This document shows, one piece after another, positions 1 to 34,370 of a stretch of DNA of 64,000 nucleotides. Numbering within the stretch: the first letter of the stretch is position 1; each line of letters starts with the position of its first letter. The notes beneath the pieces are model-generated. The model did not search any database. It was not told the DNA's origin and saw nothing but the letters and a program-made list of their open reading frames with translations. The position numbers were made by a program, and so were the translations under genes. Origin of the DNA: Chromera velia (lineage: Eukaryota > Sar > Chromeraceae); the NCBI GenBank assembly GCA_018398765.1, contig JAHBMJ010005780.1, positions 1-64,000 on the forward strand. The letters are read 5' to 3'.

Positions 1-657
1 GCACGCTAGTCTTTCGCCAAAAACCCGGCCCCGAAATTAAGGCTGAATTTGCGCCATGCGTGCGTCAGATTGATTGAGGGTTTTTTCATGCATGCCGCGT
101 CCCCATATATGAGAGGCGGATCTAACCTAGTTTGTCGATTTGTTCTATCCTACGTCAGATGGGTTTCAGCCCCGGGCTTTTTTCCCGCGGGGGGGGGGTT
201 CCGCGCTGCTTTTTTCCCGCGGGGGGGGGGGGGTCGGCGCTACCATGCATGCACCAATGCAGCACCATGGCCGGCGTGCGTCAATCGTGCAGTTCTCATT
301 TTTCTTGCTTTCCGGGGCCGTTCGCAAGCTTGCTTGCGTCAGATGGGGGCCACGGTTCACCCCCGCGAGACGCGCACTCGAATTGGCTCATTTCGGCACC
401 GCCATGCACCGACACCCAAAACAGAAATTTCTTCAGAAAAGGAAATTGTGGTCACGGTCAGAAGAGAGCAGCACTGCGCTCTTTCATGATAGTAAGGATT
501 TTGTGTGAATTGTCAGAGGGGGAGAGGGAGGACCTCATGTGGGCTTAGTTGATCTGAATGGTTCTTTCTGCTTTGTTTGTAAAGCAAAAGGAGAGAAAGA
601 CATGCACACAGCCCACTGCGATGAGTCCACGGAAAGAAACTTGCAGCCGCTCACGAA
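1..657 (+). promoter_or_regulatory. NOT1 upstream region and 5' UTR
   Basis: No convincing coding frame is seen here; the short open frames overlap in all phases and look like chance products of GC-rich DNA. The region holds two copies of a TTTTTTCCCGCG site followed by long G runs (178-189 and 210-221) and three copies of CGTCAGAT (around 64, 153 and 336), which resemble half-sites for bZIP factors. The transcription start is not determined. The stretch directly before the ATG at 658 is purine-rich and probably 5' UTR. Confidence 0.5.
178..221 (+). promoter_or_regulatory. Two E2F-like TTTTTTCCCGCG sites
   Basis: The 12-mer TTTTTTCCCGCG occurs at 178-189 and again at 210-221, each followed by a run of G. 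TTTSSCGC is the known E2F/DP core. The same 12-mer, on the other strand, lies in the promoter between the kinesin and membrane-protein genes (61160-61171). Binding is inferred from sequence only. Confidence 0.4.
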
Positions 658-23455
<22,798 letters not shown>

Positions 23456-24479
23456 TGAGTGACTCGAGATGGAAGAGTGCATGGGAAAGTGATCTTGCAG
23501 ACGGACGTGCAGAGAGACAAACAAGGGCAAGGGGGCGGGGTGAAGTTCAGTCAACTGTATGAGGGAGGCGAAGAGCTTATCTCGTTGCGATGCAAAAACA
23601 AAAAAAAAGCAAACATTATTTCTGTCGATCTGCGTGTTTGCTTGGAGAAACGAGGAAGAAATGGCAGAAGAAAGCTGTAAAAGAAAAGAAGCGCAGAAAC
23701 GATGTGTCGATCATTTTTGGCTCTTCTCTATTCAGTAGAAAGACAGGGAGGGAGAGAGACAGACGTTCATTTGGTTGGCATGCTGATTCGTTCGGACTAG
23801 TCGGTCATTGTGCGGGCGGGTTTTGCTTCGTTGAAACTTTCCTTCAAGAGGGAGGAACGGAGGGAGTTTGGGTGCTTTCGCTTTCTTTGTACTGCCTGGA
23901 TGAAAAGTACAAGGTTGCTTCTCTATCTTGCATCTTTCTCAACTGCTCCCTCTGTCTCTATCTCTCCCTCAGTCCAATACGCAGTTGGAGGAAGGGCGGA
24001 CGAATGTAAAATGGGAGCGGCAATCGTTTCCTCTCTACTGCCCTCTGTGATGTGTGCGTGTGTGCATCTATCTACATACTAACAAGGCCTCTCCGCTCCT
24101 CTTTGACTGCACTTCTTTTCTCTTTGTGTTCGGGGCTGTGGGGGGATCCAGCTTGTGTCGAAGTGCGTATGGAGGGATCCAGGATGTGTGCCTCCTCCGC
24201 AGGCTTCTGTTTGTTTTGTTTGTCGTACTTCCTTTTTGTTTACTGCTGCTGCTGTTGCTGTTTGGATTTGTCCACAGAAGTTTGTTTTGATTGTCTTTCC
24301 TCTTCTTTCCCTTCTCTTCTCTACCCCATTCTCTGTCTGTTCGTGTGTCGCGCCTTCTTCTTCTGTCTTCTCGTTAATCTGTCTTTTTCTCTCTCCACTT
24401 CCTTTTGCGTGGACATTCATTCGTCCGCCTGACGTGGACATGCTTTTCCTCTTCTCCCCTTCTGTTGAATGTTGGTCTG

Positions 24480-24512
<33 letters not shown>

Positions 24513-25650
24513 CGGTGGGTCCTCTGGGGTCGTCAGGTTGAGGGAAGGGAAGGGGAGGGGAGGGAGAAGATTGATGAAAGGAAGCCTGACGGTCGACTGT
24601 TCAAGGGTCCATGAAACAACAAAAGGGAATGGGAGGAAGGAAGGAAGGAAGGAAGGAAGGGAGGGAAAAGGGGAAATGGCTCACTAAATGATGCATCTCC
24701 TCTATCCATCTATCTGTGTTGACTGACTGTTGAACCATGCACCGAGGGGACACTAGTGCGGCTGTGTGAGCCGTCACGGAGAAGGGAAGGGAAGGGGACT
24801 CGGGGGCATGCGGGGGGGTGGGTGGTTAATTGGGGGGAATGGGAAACAACTGCCTCTGTCTGGCATCCGTCGGAGTCAGCAGCTGAGGGCTGTACGTTTT
24901 AATTTTTTGTTTTTTCGGGGGTGCTTACTGAGCAGGCAGCTAGGAGCGAGGGAGGCATCTTAGGGAAGGATGTCGGGAGAGGGCCATCAAGAGAGCCTGG
25001 CTGGCTGGGTGGGAGCGTAGGAGGGTTGGGATTTATTTGTCCGGCCCATCCATCGATCCCGGGGAGAGGCTTGTGTGTCATTCGGTCCATGCAGGCACTC
25101 TCTTTTCATTGGCATGCTTGCGGTCTCTCTTCTTTGTCGTTTGGAAGCAGAGGAGGGCCCTGTGTGAGACGGAAAGTGTCCACACGTACAGGTGGCAAGC
25201 GACAGCCAGCCCCATCCCTTCCTTCCCAAATGACTGTGGCGTGAGGTGTTCGAGGGAAAGGAGTGGTGCGGAGAGGAGAGAGAGATGAGGGGCAAGCACC
25301 GAGAAGGGCAAGCGTAGGCCTGAATGAGACGGCTGCAGAAGGCAGTTAGTCAGTCGGGCAGTTTCCTCCTTTCCGTTTCCAATGATCAATTAATGCTTCG
25401 ATCCCGTCGCTCCTCGATCATCCGTCCGTTTGACGCTTTCTCGTGGCTAGGCCCAGGCCCTCCACAGCGACTAAGTCTGTCTTCTCCTCAGTATCTTTCT
25501 CATCTGCATCTTCCGAAAGCCCGCATCCAAGCGCTCCTCCTGCCAGGGCTCCCTCCCTCAGATATTAACGCCGCCTGGGGGATCCACTTGGGAGAGAAGG
25601 GGATAGATGGAGAGGGAAGGGGGCTGTTTCTGCCTATTTCGCTTCAAGCT
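23456..25650. other. Region downstream of NOT1; no gene recognised
   Basis: This stretch presumably includes the NOT1 3' UTR. It has gene-like base composition, a (GT)n run at about 24478-24512, and GGAA runs near 24640-24665. No open frame here carries a recognisable domain. The GC-rich composition ends at about 25650-25700, where the AT-rich repeat island begins. An untranslated or fast-evolving gene cannot be excluded. Confidence 0.5.
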
Positions 25651-26848
25651 ACCTAGGCAGAGACGAAGAACTGGTCAAGCCTGGTATCTTGCCACCGGCT
25701 CTTGATCGAACGGCTATTTGAATGCAGGGCCAACTTAGGTAAGGAAGTTAATCAGTAAGTCAGTCATCAAAGGACGAGCTGCGAAGTGGACGAAAGCCCG
25801 CGTACAGCTGGCATACTTTATAATAATGCATTCAAGTCATATTAAACTTTGAGTGTTTAAACCCAGCTTTGAACTGTTATACTAATTATATTATAAGTAG
25901 ATTAATATATGAGCTACATGAAACTTTAATTTAAAAAACTGGCGTACATAGCCTGATTGATGCTCTAGAAATGTTGCTGAGAGGCTAGCTAAGAGTAGTG
26001 AGAGGGCATTTAATAGAAGCTGAGGGTTTCCGAGTCCATAGTTAATTTCGCTTCCCAGGTTATTCAGCATAGTATTCGCATGGAGTCGAAAGTCAGTCAG
26101 ATTAAAAACTGACGCACACAGATAGGATAAGAGAGGGATAGGACTTATGTTCTGGGTGCCCCTGAGGTCCACTGCCTAGAAAAGGCGTATACGATAGGTG
26201 TGTTGATCGAGCCCGTGTGAGCCCGTTCGAGCCCGTACAAGCCCGTCGGAGCCCGTCAGAGCCCCTTTTTTTACCCAGAAAAGAGAAATTATTAAGCGTA
26301 ACACCTAGCGTGACACACAAGTCAGATATGTTAAATTGTGATTCCTAGGGCCTTTTTACAACATACGAAAGGCACTAATAATTTTTAAAAACATAAAGTC
26401 CGAGCTAAATGTAGATATAAATACTTATGTATTGGTTGAAGGAAAAAACCTCTTGAATTCTGTCTGTCTACTAAAGTTTGTTCTCCTTATCTTATAACAT
26501 AAGAGGCTGACACTTAAGAGGCGGTCTACATAGGTTAGTGACTGTGTATCAATGCTATGAATGCAGTTTAGAAAGGTGTATATCACTGTATGACTGTCGT
26601 CTATGTCAATTTATGTAATACAGAATAAATGTCAGAAGTTTGTCGGGAATTCAAGAGTTTGCTTTTCAAGTTGCTTCCAATGCGTGGTTAACTACTTAAA
26701 CCTCTACCACTGCTTCAAAGGTTTCATAGAGGCCCCATACAACCACATGCGCAACCTGGATTCGTGAGTGCCGGCCTTCCAGGACCTAGCTCTCTTGGTC
26801 TTCCGTGGTCTCCGGCTCTGGCTCTGCATGGCAGACTGAGTCTCATGA

Positions 26849-26849
<1 letters not shown>

Positions 26850-26883
<34 letters not shown>

Positions 26884-27055
26884 CCTCCCCCCTGCCCCCC
26901 TCTCTCTCTCTTTCTCTAAGACAGGCATGGATCCGTTGGATGGATGGATAGATGGATGGATAGATGGATGGATGAATGGGGGCCACTGGATGGATGCATA
27001 GATGGGTGATGATGGATGCATGGATCATGAATGAATGAATGAATGAGTTGACTAA
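26850..27055. repeat. (TC)n run and TGGA-type satellite fragment
   Basis: A TCTC run at about 26851-26880 and a shorter array of GATGGATGGATAGATG units at about 26936-27050 lie inside the 3-kb inverted-repeat element. They resemble the larger satellite farther right. Confidence 0.8.
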
Positions 27056-27659
27056 GCCGGCGGAGCCTAGCTCCTGGCAGTCCATGCATGCAAGTCCGAG
27101 TCTTGTCAATTTTCTAGCTCTGAGAAGAGACTGTAGACTGAACAAGACTCAGATTTGGTCAGTGAATGCGAGATTGAAGAAATGACTGAAGGGAAAAGAT
27201 GGAAGAATCAACTTGTGTACTTGACTGCGAAGCAAATTGAAGTGAATTGCGTTTCGAAGGGAAAAATAAAAGGCTGCATGAAAAACCAAAAACAGGACCA
27301 ATTACCGCTCGGAATCATGACTACGATACCCTAATTCCGTTTTGTCCTTCCTCTCCCCTCTCCTCAAACACATGAAGCAGCGCCGCCCTCGTGTGCACCG
27401 CTCGAGCAACTGAAGAGAATTCGGCACGAACTTGCCACGACTGAGAAACGGAACCTCCTTCAAGAAATAGAATGCGACCCCCTCCATCATTCACAATTCT
27501 CATAATTGTTGTCTGAAGAGACTTTTTCTCTGTTTCTGTTTCAACTTGTCCAACCAACCTCATATGCAGCCTGTTGCTTGCAACATTCAGGCAGTTATGA
27601 CTGATGACCGAGGCCGACGGCTCAGCATCATCGTCTGGAAGTTCGTCGTGAACATATGG

Positions 27660-28512
27660 ATGCCATTGGATGGATGCTAGGGATGGATGGATGAATGAAT
27701 GGGTGAATGAATGGATGGATGGATGAATGGATGAATGGATGGATGGATGGATGGATGGGTGGATGGGTGGGTGGGTGGGTAGGTGGGTGGATGCATGGAC
27801 GGATGGGTGTGTGGGTGCTAGGTGTGGGTGGGTGGATGGATGGGTATGCATGTAGATGGGTATGTGGATGGACGGATGAGTGGATAGATGATTGGATGGA
27901 ATCGATGAGTGGATAAATGAGTGGATGGATGAGTAGATGGGTGTGTGGATGAATATGAGTGGGTGGATGAGTGGATGGGTGTTTGGATGGATGGGTGGTT
28001 GAAATACAACGAGTGGAGAATGAGTGGGTGACGTTGTGCGTGTGGATGTGTGTGTGGATGTGTGTGTGGATGGATGAGAGGATGGATGAGTGGATGGGTG
28101 TGTGGATGGGTGTGTGGATGGATGAATGGGTGGATGGTTGGGTGCATGAGTGGATGGGTGTGTGGATGGGTGTGTGGATAGGTGTGTGGATGGGTGTGTG
28201 GATGGATGTGCATGTGGATGGGTGCGTGGATGGGTGTGCGAATGGGTGTGTGGATGGGTGGATGGATGGATGGAAACGATGGATGGATGGATGAATGGAT
28301 GGGTGTGTGGATGGATCGATTGATAGATGCATGGATGGATGCCGTTGGGTGGGTCGCCCAGGCCCAGGGTGGATGGGTGGATGGATGGGTGGATGTGTGT
28401 GTGGATGTGTGTGTGTATGGATGAGCGGATGGATGGGTGGATAGATGGGTGAATGGGTGGGTGGGTGGATAAATGAATGGGTTGCTGGGTGGATAGATGG
28501 GTGGATGTCCTC
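27660..28512. repeat. (TGGA/TGGG)n satellite, about 850 bp
   Basis: An almost uninterrupted array of 4-bp units (GGAT, GGGT, GTGT variants) sits within the inverted-repeat element. It opens frames of up to about 460 codons on the minus strand reading His-Pro-Ser-Ile/Thr repeats, and Gly-Trp-Met-Asp on the plus strand. These are products of the repeat and are not called as genes. Confidence 0.9.
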
Positions 28513-29178
28513 AGACGAGTCTCTCCTTCTTGATCCCCCGCGGTCCCCCCATGCATCCGCTTCTCTGTCTCTCTTCCGCCTACCTGTCTGCAGGTCCGAG
28601 AGCTGCTTGCGTAGAGGACATCTGCATGACAATGCGTGCACACATAAGCTTGCACGGAGAGGTTCCGTGTTGCGTCAATGCATGGGCTCGCATTACACCG
28701 AACCTTGCATTTTTTCAACATAGTGACTGCGTGGCTGCAACAGACAGCTCATCTCATCATCACAGACAGATGTCAGATTGACAGTGCACAAAAGACAGTT
28801 CTTGACTTTATAGTGTATACTGATGCTCACTACAATTGAGAAGTTTGATGTTAATTGTAGAACACCATCATGTCAACCAATTCAAGTCTACATAAGTGAA
28901 CAACAAACTTTACTACCTTACATAGTGTTGTAACAACAGTTGTTGTAATGTATATGTATTTTGCACGTACTGTTTGTAAGAAAAACACATGTTTTCTTTC
29001 TCAGATGGCAAAACTGATGATGATGATGATGATGATGATTGAGGGTTAAATCCTAGATTTAGCGACTGCATTTTAACCTTTGCGGGACCATATTGCGGGC
29101 TGACACAAAAACTGACAAAAAATTAACGGGCTCCAACGGGCTCGAACGGGCTCGCACGGGCTCAATCAACACACCTAT

Positions 29179-29923
29179 TAAATATTTTTCGGTGCCAAAT
29201 CTGCGGCATTTTCCGGGGCCGGATCTGTGGCATGATAGCCCCGGTCCACGTTTCGCTGACAGGGTACTTAACACAGTACTACATATCACTACATGCAGGA
29301 TACCTCCTCCACAAGTTCCGGGGGTATGCCGGGGCCTTGAGAGACTAAAAAAGCTTAAAAAAGGCTATGAAAATGACCGAATCAATTTAGCCAAGGCTGC
29401 CAAGCTAAGCTAAACAGGAGATTAAAACCCATAAATTAAGAATTCAAGATGTTTCTTTTTCAAATAAGACTATATCAGTTAATATCAGTTATATATTGTT
29501 TATGATAGTTATATATCAGTTTTAGTATTGAAAGCCAGAACTATTTTATACGTACATAATCGAAACGTTTGATTTCCAGTTTTAAATTCCTTGATTCAAA
29601 TTTCTATTTAGTTTCAACTTTTAATTGTACAAATTTTGACGGCCAAATTAAAATATACTTTTACATACCCTCCAAAGACCTAGGAATTTGGACAGGAATT
29701 TAGAGAAATTTAGACAAGAATTTAAAGGAATTTAGAGTTCTAAATTCCTAAATTTTGGAAGTCAATTTCTTATGGACTATAATGAAATAGAACTTGATAT
29801 TAACGGTGCTTATAGGTGCTTATAGCCCTACTACTAATATGTGTCTTTTGTCTCTTAGTTTGCAAGCTAGTTTGCAAGATTTGCTCTGGTAGCAGATGGA
29901 CATAGCGGCAAAGCTTGGCGCGG

Positions 29924-29925
<2 letters not shown>
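29179..29925. other. AT-rich repeat-island DNA, no gene seen
   Basis: The region is AT-rich with short self-similar stretches (for example TATATCAGTTA repeated near 29472-29520, and GGAATTTAGA near 29690-29740). No coding signal was found. Confidence 0.5.
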
Positions 29926-29954
<29 letters not shown>

Positions 29955-29959
29955 TAATT

Positions 29960-30011
<52 letters not shown>

Positions 30012-30012
30012 T
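29926..30012. repeat. (CAAT)n microsatellite
   Basis: Roughly twenty CAAT units with one internal AATTAATT interruption, in the repeat island. Confidence 0.95.
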
Positions 30013-30213
30013 GATTCAATCAAAGCCTCTCTATTCGTGACGAATTTCGCGTCTTTGAGAGCCTGAACCTTAATGAATCAGATGGACAAAAAACGTTATG
30101 GCTGGGTTTAATGCGGGTGGATGTTTTCGGCCCTAGCTGCGATAGAAAAGATGCGGTCATGATCCGGGTCATCTCCACAGAAGGAGCGTACGGGACCGTA
30201 TCAAAAGCTTTTG

Positions 30214-30253
30214 AGCTCACTCACTCACTCACTCACTCACTCTAACTCACATT

Positions 30254-30287
<34 letters not shown>

Positions 30288-30480
30288 TACACACACACAC
30301 ACACACAGACACACACACACCGACACTCTCTTTCTTTATTTTCTTTCTTTCGTTCTTTCGTTCGTTCGTTCGTTCTTTCGTTCTTTCTTTCTTTCTTTCT
30401 TTCTCCCTCTCTCTCTCTCTCTCACACGCACTCACGCACGCACGCACTCACTCTCTTAATCACTCTCTCACCTACACACT
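30214..30480. repeat. Compound microsatellite block
   Basis: Successive runs of CACT, CT, CA, TTTC/GTTC, CT and CACG units. They open several short frames by chance. Confidence 0.9.
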
Positions 30481-30899
30481 CACACAGCGACAAACAGTCA
30501 CAGGAAGAGACACACAGACACCAACATGTACCCACAGAAGTAGAGAGATACAGACAGACAGAAAAAAAGAGAGAGACAGAGAGACAGGCTATATGGGTTC
30601 TTCCCCTCCTCTTCATGAACGCAACAGATTGTATGGTTTCTTTCCCTCCTCTTCTTCATGAACACAGCAGACAAAAAGGCAGACAGACAGACTATATCGG
30701 CTTTCTTCACTTCACTTTTTCCGAATCGCTGACGAACGGAAAGACACAGACACAGACAGACACAGTCAAACACAGACAGATACAGACATATTGAAGTGAA
30801 CGGAAAAAGAAAGATGATGGAAACAGGAAGGCAGAGGGGAGCTCAGTAAGGGATGCGACACGACAAAACAAAGGTACAGGTCAAGCTAATGTTAGACGA

Positions 30900-32030
30900 C
30901 TAAGAGACTGCGTGAAGCAGCTAGTGCCACAAGGCGAAGAGACGGAACGAAGGAGCGGAAGGCAAAGAGCCAGGATGAAAAGGACTCTCTCAGGAAGGCA
31001 AAGCGTGGAACGGAGCAGAGAGAGGGAAACTTCAAGAGACGGAACGAAGCAGAAGAAAGTGAAGAGACGGTACGAAGCCGAGGAAGGCGAAGAGAGGGAA
31101 GGAAGCAGAGGAAGGCAAAGAGGCGGAGCGAAGCAGAGAAAGCGGAAAAGGCGGAACAAAGCAGAGAAAGGCAAAGAGACGGTACGAAGCAGAGGGAGGC
31201 AAAGAGGCAGAACGAACTTCAAGCAGAGAAAAGCGAAGAGATGGAACGAAGCATAGAAGGGCGAAGTGATGAAAGAAACCACTGGAAGACGAAGTATGAA
31301 AAGGAGAGGAGGGCAAAGAGACTAAATACAGCAGAGGAAGACAAGGAGACGAAACGAAGCAGAGAGAGGCGAAGAGAGAGTACGGAGCAGAGGAAGGCAA
31401 AGAGAGGGAACGAAGCAAAGAAGACAAAGAGTTGGAACGAAGCAGCCGAATACGAGAAGACGGCAACGAAACACTGTAAGGCAGAGAGACGGAATGAAAG
31501 AAAGAGAAGGCGAAGAAGCAGAACGAAGCAGAGTAAAGCGACGAGATTTAATGAAGCAGAGGACCGCGAAGAGACAGAACGAAGCAGAGGAAGGCAAAGA
31601 GACGGAACAAAGCAGAGAAAAACGAAGAAACGGCGGGAAGCACAGGGGACACGGAGCGGAGGAGGGGAAAGATGCGAAAAAAAACAGAGGAAGAAGAAGA
31701 GACGAAAGGGAGCAGAGAAAGCCAGAGAGACAGAATGAAGCAGAGGAAGACGAAAAGAGGGAAGAAAACAGAGGAAGGGAAAGAGGCGGAACAAAGCCGA
31801 GGAAGTCAAAGAATCGGAATAAAACTGAGGAAGCCGGAGAGACAGAGCAAAGCAGCCGAATGCGACGAGACGGAACGAAACACTGCAACACTGCAAGGTA
31901 CAGAGACGGAACAAAAGAAGAAGAAGAAATAGAATGAAGCAGAGGAAAGCGACGAGATTTGTTGAAGAACTTGAAGGCGAGGAGCTAAGAGGAACGAAGC
32001 AGAGGAGCGCGAACAGATGGGACGATCGAA
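30900..32030. repeat. About 28-bp purine-rich minisatellite
   Basis: About 1.1 kb is built from diverged copies of a unit close to GAACGAAGCAGAGGAAGGCA plus AAGAGACG (28 bp). Because 28 is not a multiple of 3, reading frames cycle over three units. A chance minus-strand frame of 276 codons (31219-32049) rich in Leu, Phe, Ser and Pro results. I see no evidence that it is a gene. Confidence 0.85.
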
Positions 32031-32059
32031 GCGCAGCCGCGGCCTGCATGGTACAAGCA

Positions 32060-32087
32060 CATGCCGTGGCCCCCGGCCGACGGTATG
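32060..32087. repeat. Border repeat CATGCCGTGGCCCCC, copy 1
   Basis: CATGCCGTGGCCCCC at 32061, followed by a GACGGTAT tail, recurs in direct orientation at 34341 and inverted at 34308-34322. It lies just outside the reverse-transcriptase remnant and may mark the element boundary. Confidence 0.5.
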
Positions 32088-32559
32088 TTAAAAGTAGTAT
32101 AGTACCCCCCTAAGCTCAAGTACATGCCAAAAGTTTGCGAGGTTGCAATAGAAATATTGAGCTCACCGCCAGGCCTAGGCGCCGGCATAGGTTTGTGCCC
32201 TAGAAGCGTACACCATAGGGTCAGAAACCTAGGCACCGACCAAAGCCACCTGACACGGAGGCCGGGTCGTCCAGACGGAACCTCGATCGATTGCTAATTG
32301 ACTAACGCCAGGCCTAGAGAGGCAAGCGTACTCAAGCAAGGGAAGCGAAGACCCGGAAGAACCGAGGCCGGACATAATACTGAAAGGCGATGCTCTTCTG
32401 TTACCGAAAGAAACCCAGAGAAGAAAAATCCCGTCCAGAGACACGACAAGTCACGCATGCATACTTCAGAAGGAAACTCACGAAAAGCATGACATAAAAG
32501 AAACCACAAGAAAAAACATGGATGCAACATAGGTAGAGCGCAAGTGAGAGCGGTGCCAG

Positions 32560-34190
32560 AAAGATCCTGAAGTCAGGGCCAAAGCACACCACTCCACGAT
32601 TCACCTAGCTCTCTGTCCGCCTGAGACCATTCGCCTAACGTAATGATGTCCCCCATAATCCTTGTCAGATAAATCAGCTTCGGCAGAACACAGAAACGGA
32701 AAAGGAGGTGGGCTCCTTAGGGGTCGCCATACTCTTCCACTGCCTGGCTTAACTCCTGCACCTCTTTCAGCTTTTTATCAAAGTGTGCACTCTGATACTC
32801 TGTAGTCCCACTGGCCACCCCGTAGAGTCGGAAACCTTTAAGGGATGGGGTGATTCCAGGCGGTGATAGGTATGTGCTCGGACATTCTTTGAGCCCTTAC
32901 CACGAAGGTGAGTGGACCAAGCTCTTGTTAGGTCGCAGGGTTAACCCGAAACTCTGCAACCTGGCTGCGCTCGCCCTCCACGCATGTAGGATGCTGTTAT
33001 CGTGTCCGTCTGTGGGGATCTGCTGGAAAGGATGGAGGGGGAAAACCATAGATACGTCGTCCATGAAGGCGCCAACGAAACACCCCCTTCCCCCGTGCTT
33101 TGCCTGCAAATCCCCCAGCAACCCGTCTAGGGAAGGCTTTAGCCCCATGCAGAAGAGAAAAGGACCCACCACATCCCCCTGTTGTACCCTTTCTTCGCAT
33201 GTGATCCTCCGAAGGAGCCCTGACTGGTCTCTGAAGACTAAGTCTGAAGGAGTTCCATACCATAAAGTAAAGAAAGAATACAACTGGGGGAAATGAGTAT
33301 GAACCTGGTCTATCATCACCTGCTGGTCACATGCATTGAAGGCGTTCGATACGTCTAAGTTCAGCACAGCTGACGAGAGGGACCGCTGCAAGCACGTCTG
33401 CACACAACGGAACAATTTCTCTGTGCCTGCCCTTGTGCGTACTGCAAACTACAAGGGGCCCAGGTACCGCTCGAACTGCACGCTACTGCACGCCAAACTC
33501 CAGCAGGATTGCCCTCGTCACCCACCAACGAAGGACGTCCCCTACCACAATGGGTCTCACCTCTGTCCCTCTAGCATTTTTATTTAAGGCGAAGCACCTG
33601 CCCCCTGCGAGCAGTGAGATAAAACCCACTGGGGCGTCTCCTCTTGCAAGACATGTGGCAATACGAAGGATGCGCGTCTGCGCTGAGCCGTCTCTGGGGA
33701 GAAAGTAGCTCAAGTGTTCGTAACGCCATCCCGTGACCCCCTGTACTAATCCCTTTGGCGCAAACCTGATCGCTTCAAGCAGATTGTCGCGAGACAGTGT
33801 GAGCAGAGGAGACTGAGAGCCTGAGGACTGTGACTGAGAGTCACTCTGGGGCAGGCCCCGGAGGAGAAGAGGGTGGGCTCTACACGGAAACATACCTGCT
33901 ACCTTCCTGAAGGTAGCTGGTGATGCTGGGGCCACCCCGAAGGATTGGAGATGGGAGGCGGCTTTTGACAGCGCCTCCTCCTCTATCAGACCCTACACTT
34001 GTTTCCATTTGGAAACCAGGTCGTCTTCCGTACGTTACTAGGTGGAACGACGCCCCCTCCTCTCCTGGCCCTTCCGTTGTCTCTCCCTCATGTGCACCAC
34101 GTCCTCCCGCAGAACTTGCACTAGCGACTCAAAGTCTCCCTCCTAAAAGGCTTTGATCTGCCGCCTGCATGCTGACAAGGAAGCAGGTCC
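32560..34190 (-). pseudogene. Degenerate reverse-transcriptase gene of a retroelement
   Basis: Reading on the minus strand, a leader with several stops (34190-33936) passes into a frame at 33935-33483 with KGLVQGVTGWRYEHL and RPIVVGDVLRWWVTRAIL. A frame shift follows, and the frame at 33415-32897 carries the RT core: LDVSNAFNACDQQ (motif A), VQQGDVVGPFLFCMG (motif B) and FMDD (motif C). A further shift leads to GFRLYGVASGTTEYQSAH at about 32850. An in-frame TAA follows, and then LLFRFCVLPKLIYLTR near 32680. That last block is the C-terminal signature I know from a widespread group of eukaryotic RTs. At least two frame shifts and several stops make it non-functional. No RNase H or endonuclease domain was seen. 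The class (non-LTR-like or other) is undecided. Confidence 0.8.
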
Positions 34191-34245
34191 CCCTTGTCGC
34201 AATAGACCGCACGTGGCCAACGGATGTCAACCATGCAATCAGCTA

Positions 34246-34370
34246 GATACCGTGTGGCCGCCGCGGCGGAGCCGGCCAACAAAATTTAACAGTTTATGAA
34301 CTTTTGGGGGCCACGGCATGCTCCCCGGGAGCATTTCAGTTGCATGCCGTGGCCCCCAAGCCACGGTATC
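34246..34370. repeat. Inverted CATGCCGTGGCCCCC hairpin, copies 2 and 3
   Basis: GGGGGCCACGGCATG at 34308-34322 faces CATGCCGTGGCCCCC at 34341-34355 across an 18-bp loop, a perfect 15-bp stem. Direct copy 3 is followed by GCCACGGTAT, and ATACCGTG occurs inverted at 34246. Confidence 0.8.

Larger units (their letters stand above)
26194..29178. mobile_element. 3-kb element with 43-bp terminal inverted repeats
   Basis: The left end at 26194-26236 starts ATAGGTGTGTTGAT and runs into copies of a 10-bp unit GAGCCCGTNN. The right end at 29136-29178 is its reverse complement with 2 mismatches in 43. The similarity stops sharply outside both ends. The 10-bp units continue inward on the left (six copies in all) and for four copies on the right, which resembles subterminal transposase sites. 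No transposase frame is visible inside. The interior is AT-rich plus a large TGGA-type satellite. I could not see a target-site duplication. A non-autonomous DNA transposon is the likeliest reading. Confidence 0.65.

Noticed and set aside
27321-28721. 466- and 337-codon minus-strand frames reading His-Pro-Ser/Thr-Ile repeats
   Set aside because: They are translations of a 4-bp satellite; all phases give similar long frames, and no non-repeat protein sequence is attached except short ends.
26900-30480. Possible CRISPR array or bacterial repeats
   Set aside because: Repeats are contiguous microsatellites without unique spacers, in eukaryotic DNA.
31219-32049. 276-codon Leu/Phe/Pro/Ser frame on the minus strand
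   Set aside because: Arises from the 28-bp minisatellite; no domain, and the frame depends on repeat composition.
32850-33296. 148-codon plus-strand frame
   Set aside because: Antisense of the RT core, which has recognisable motifs A, B and C on the minus strand.
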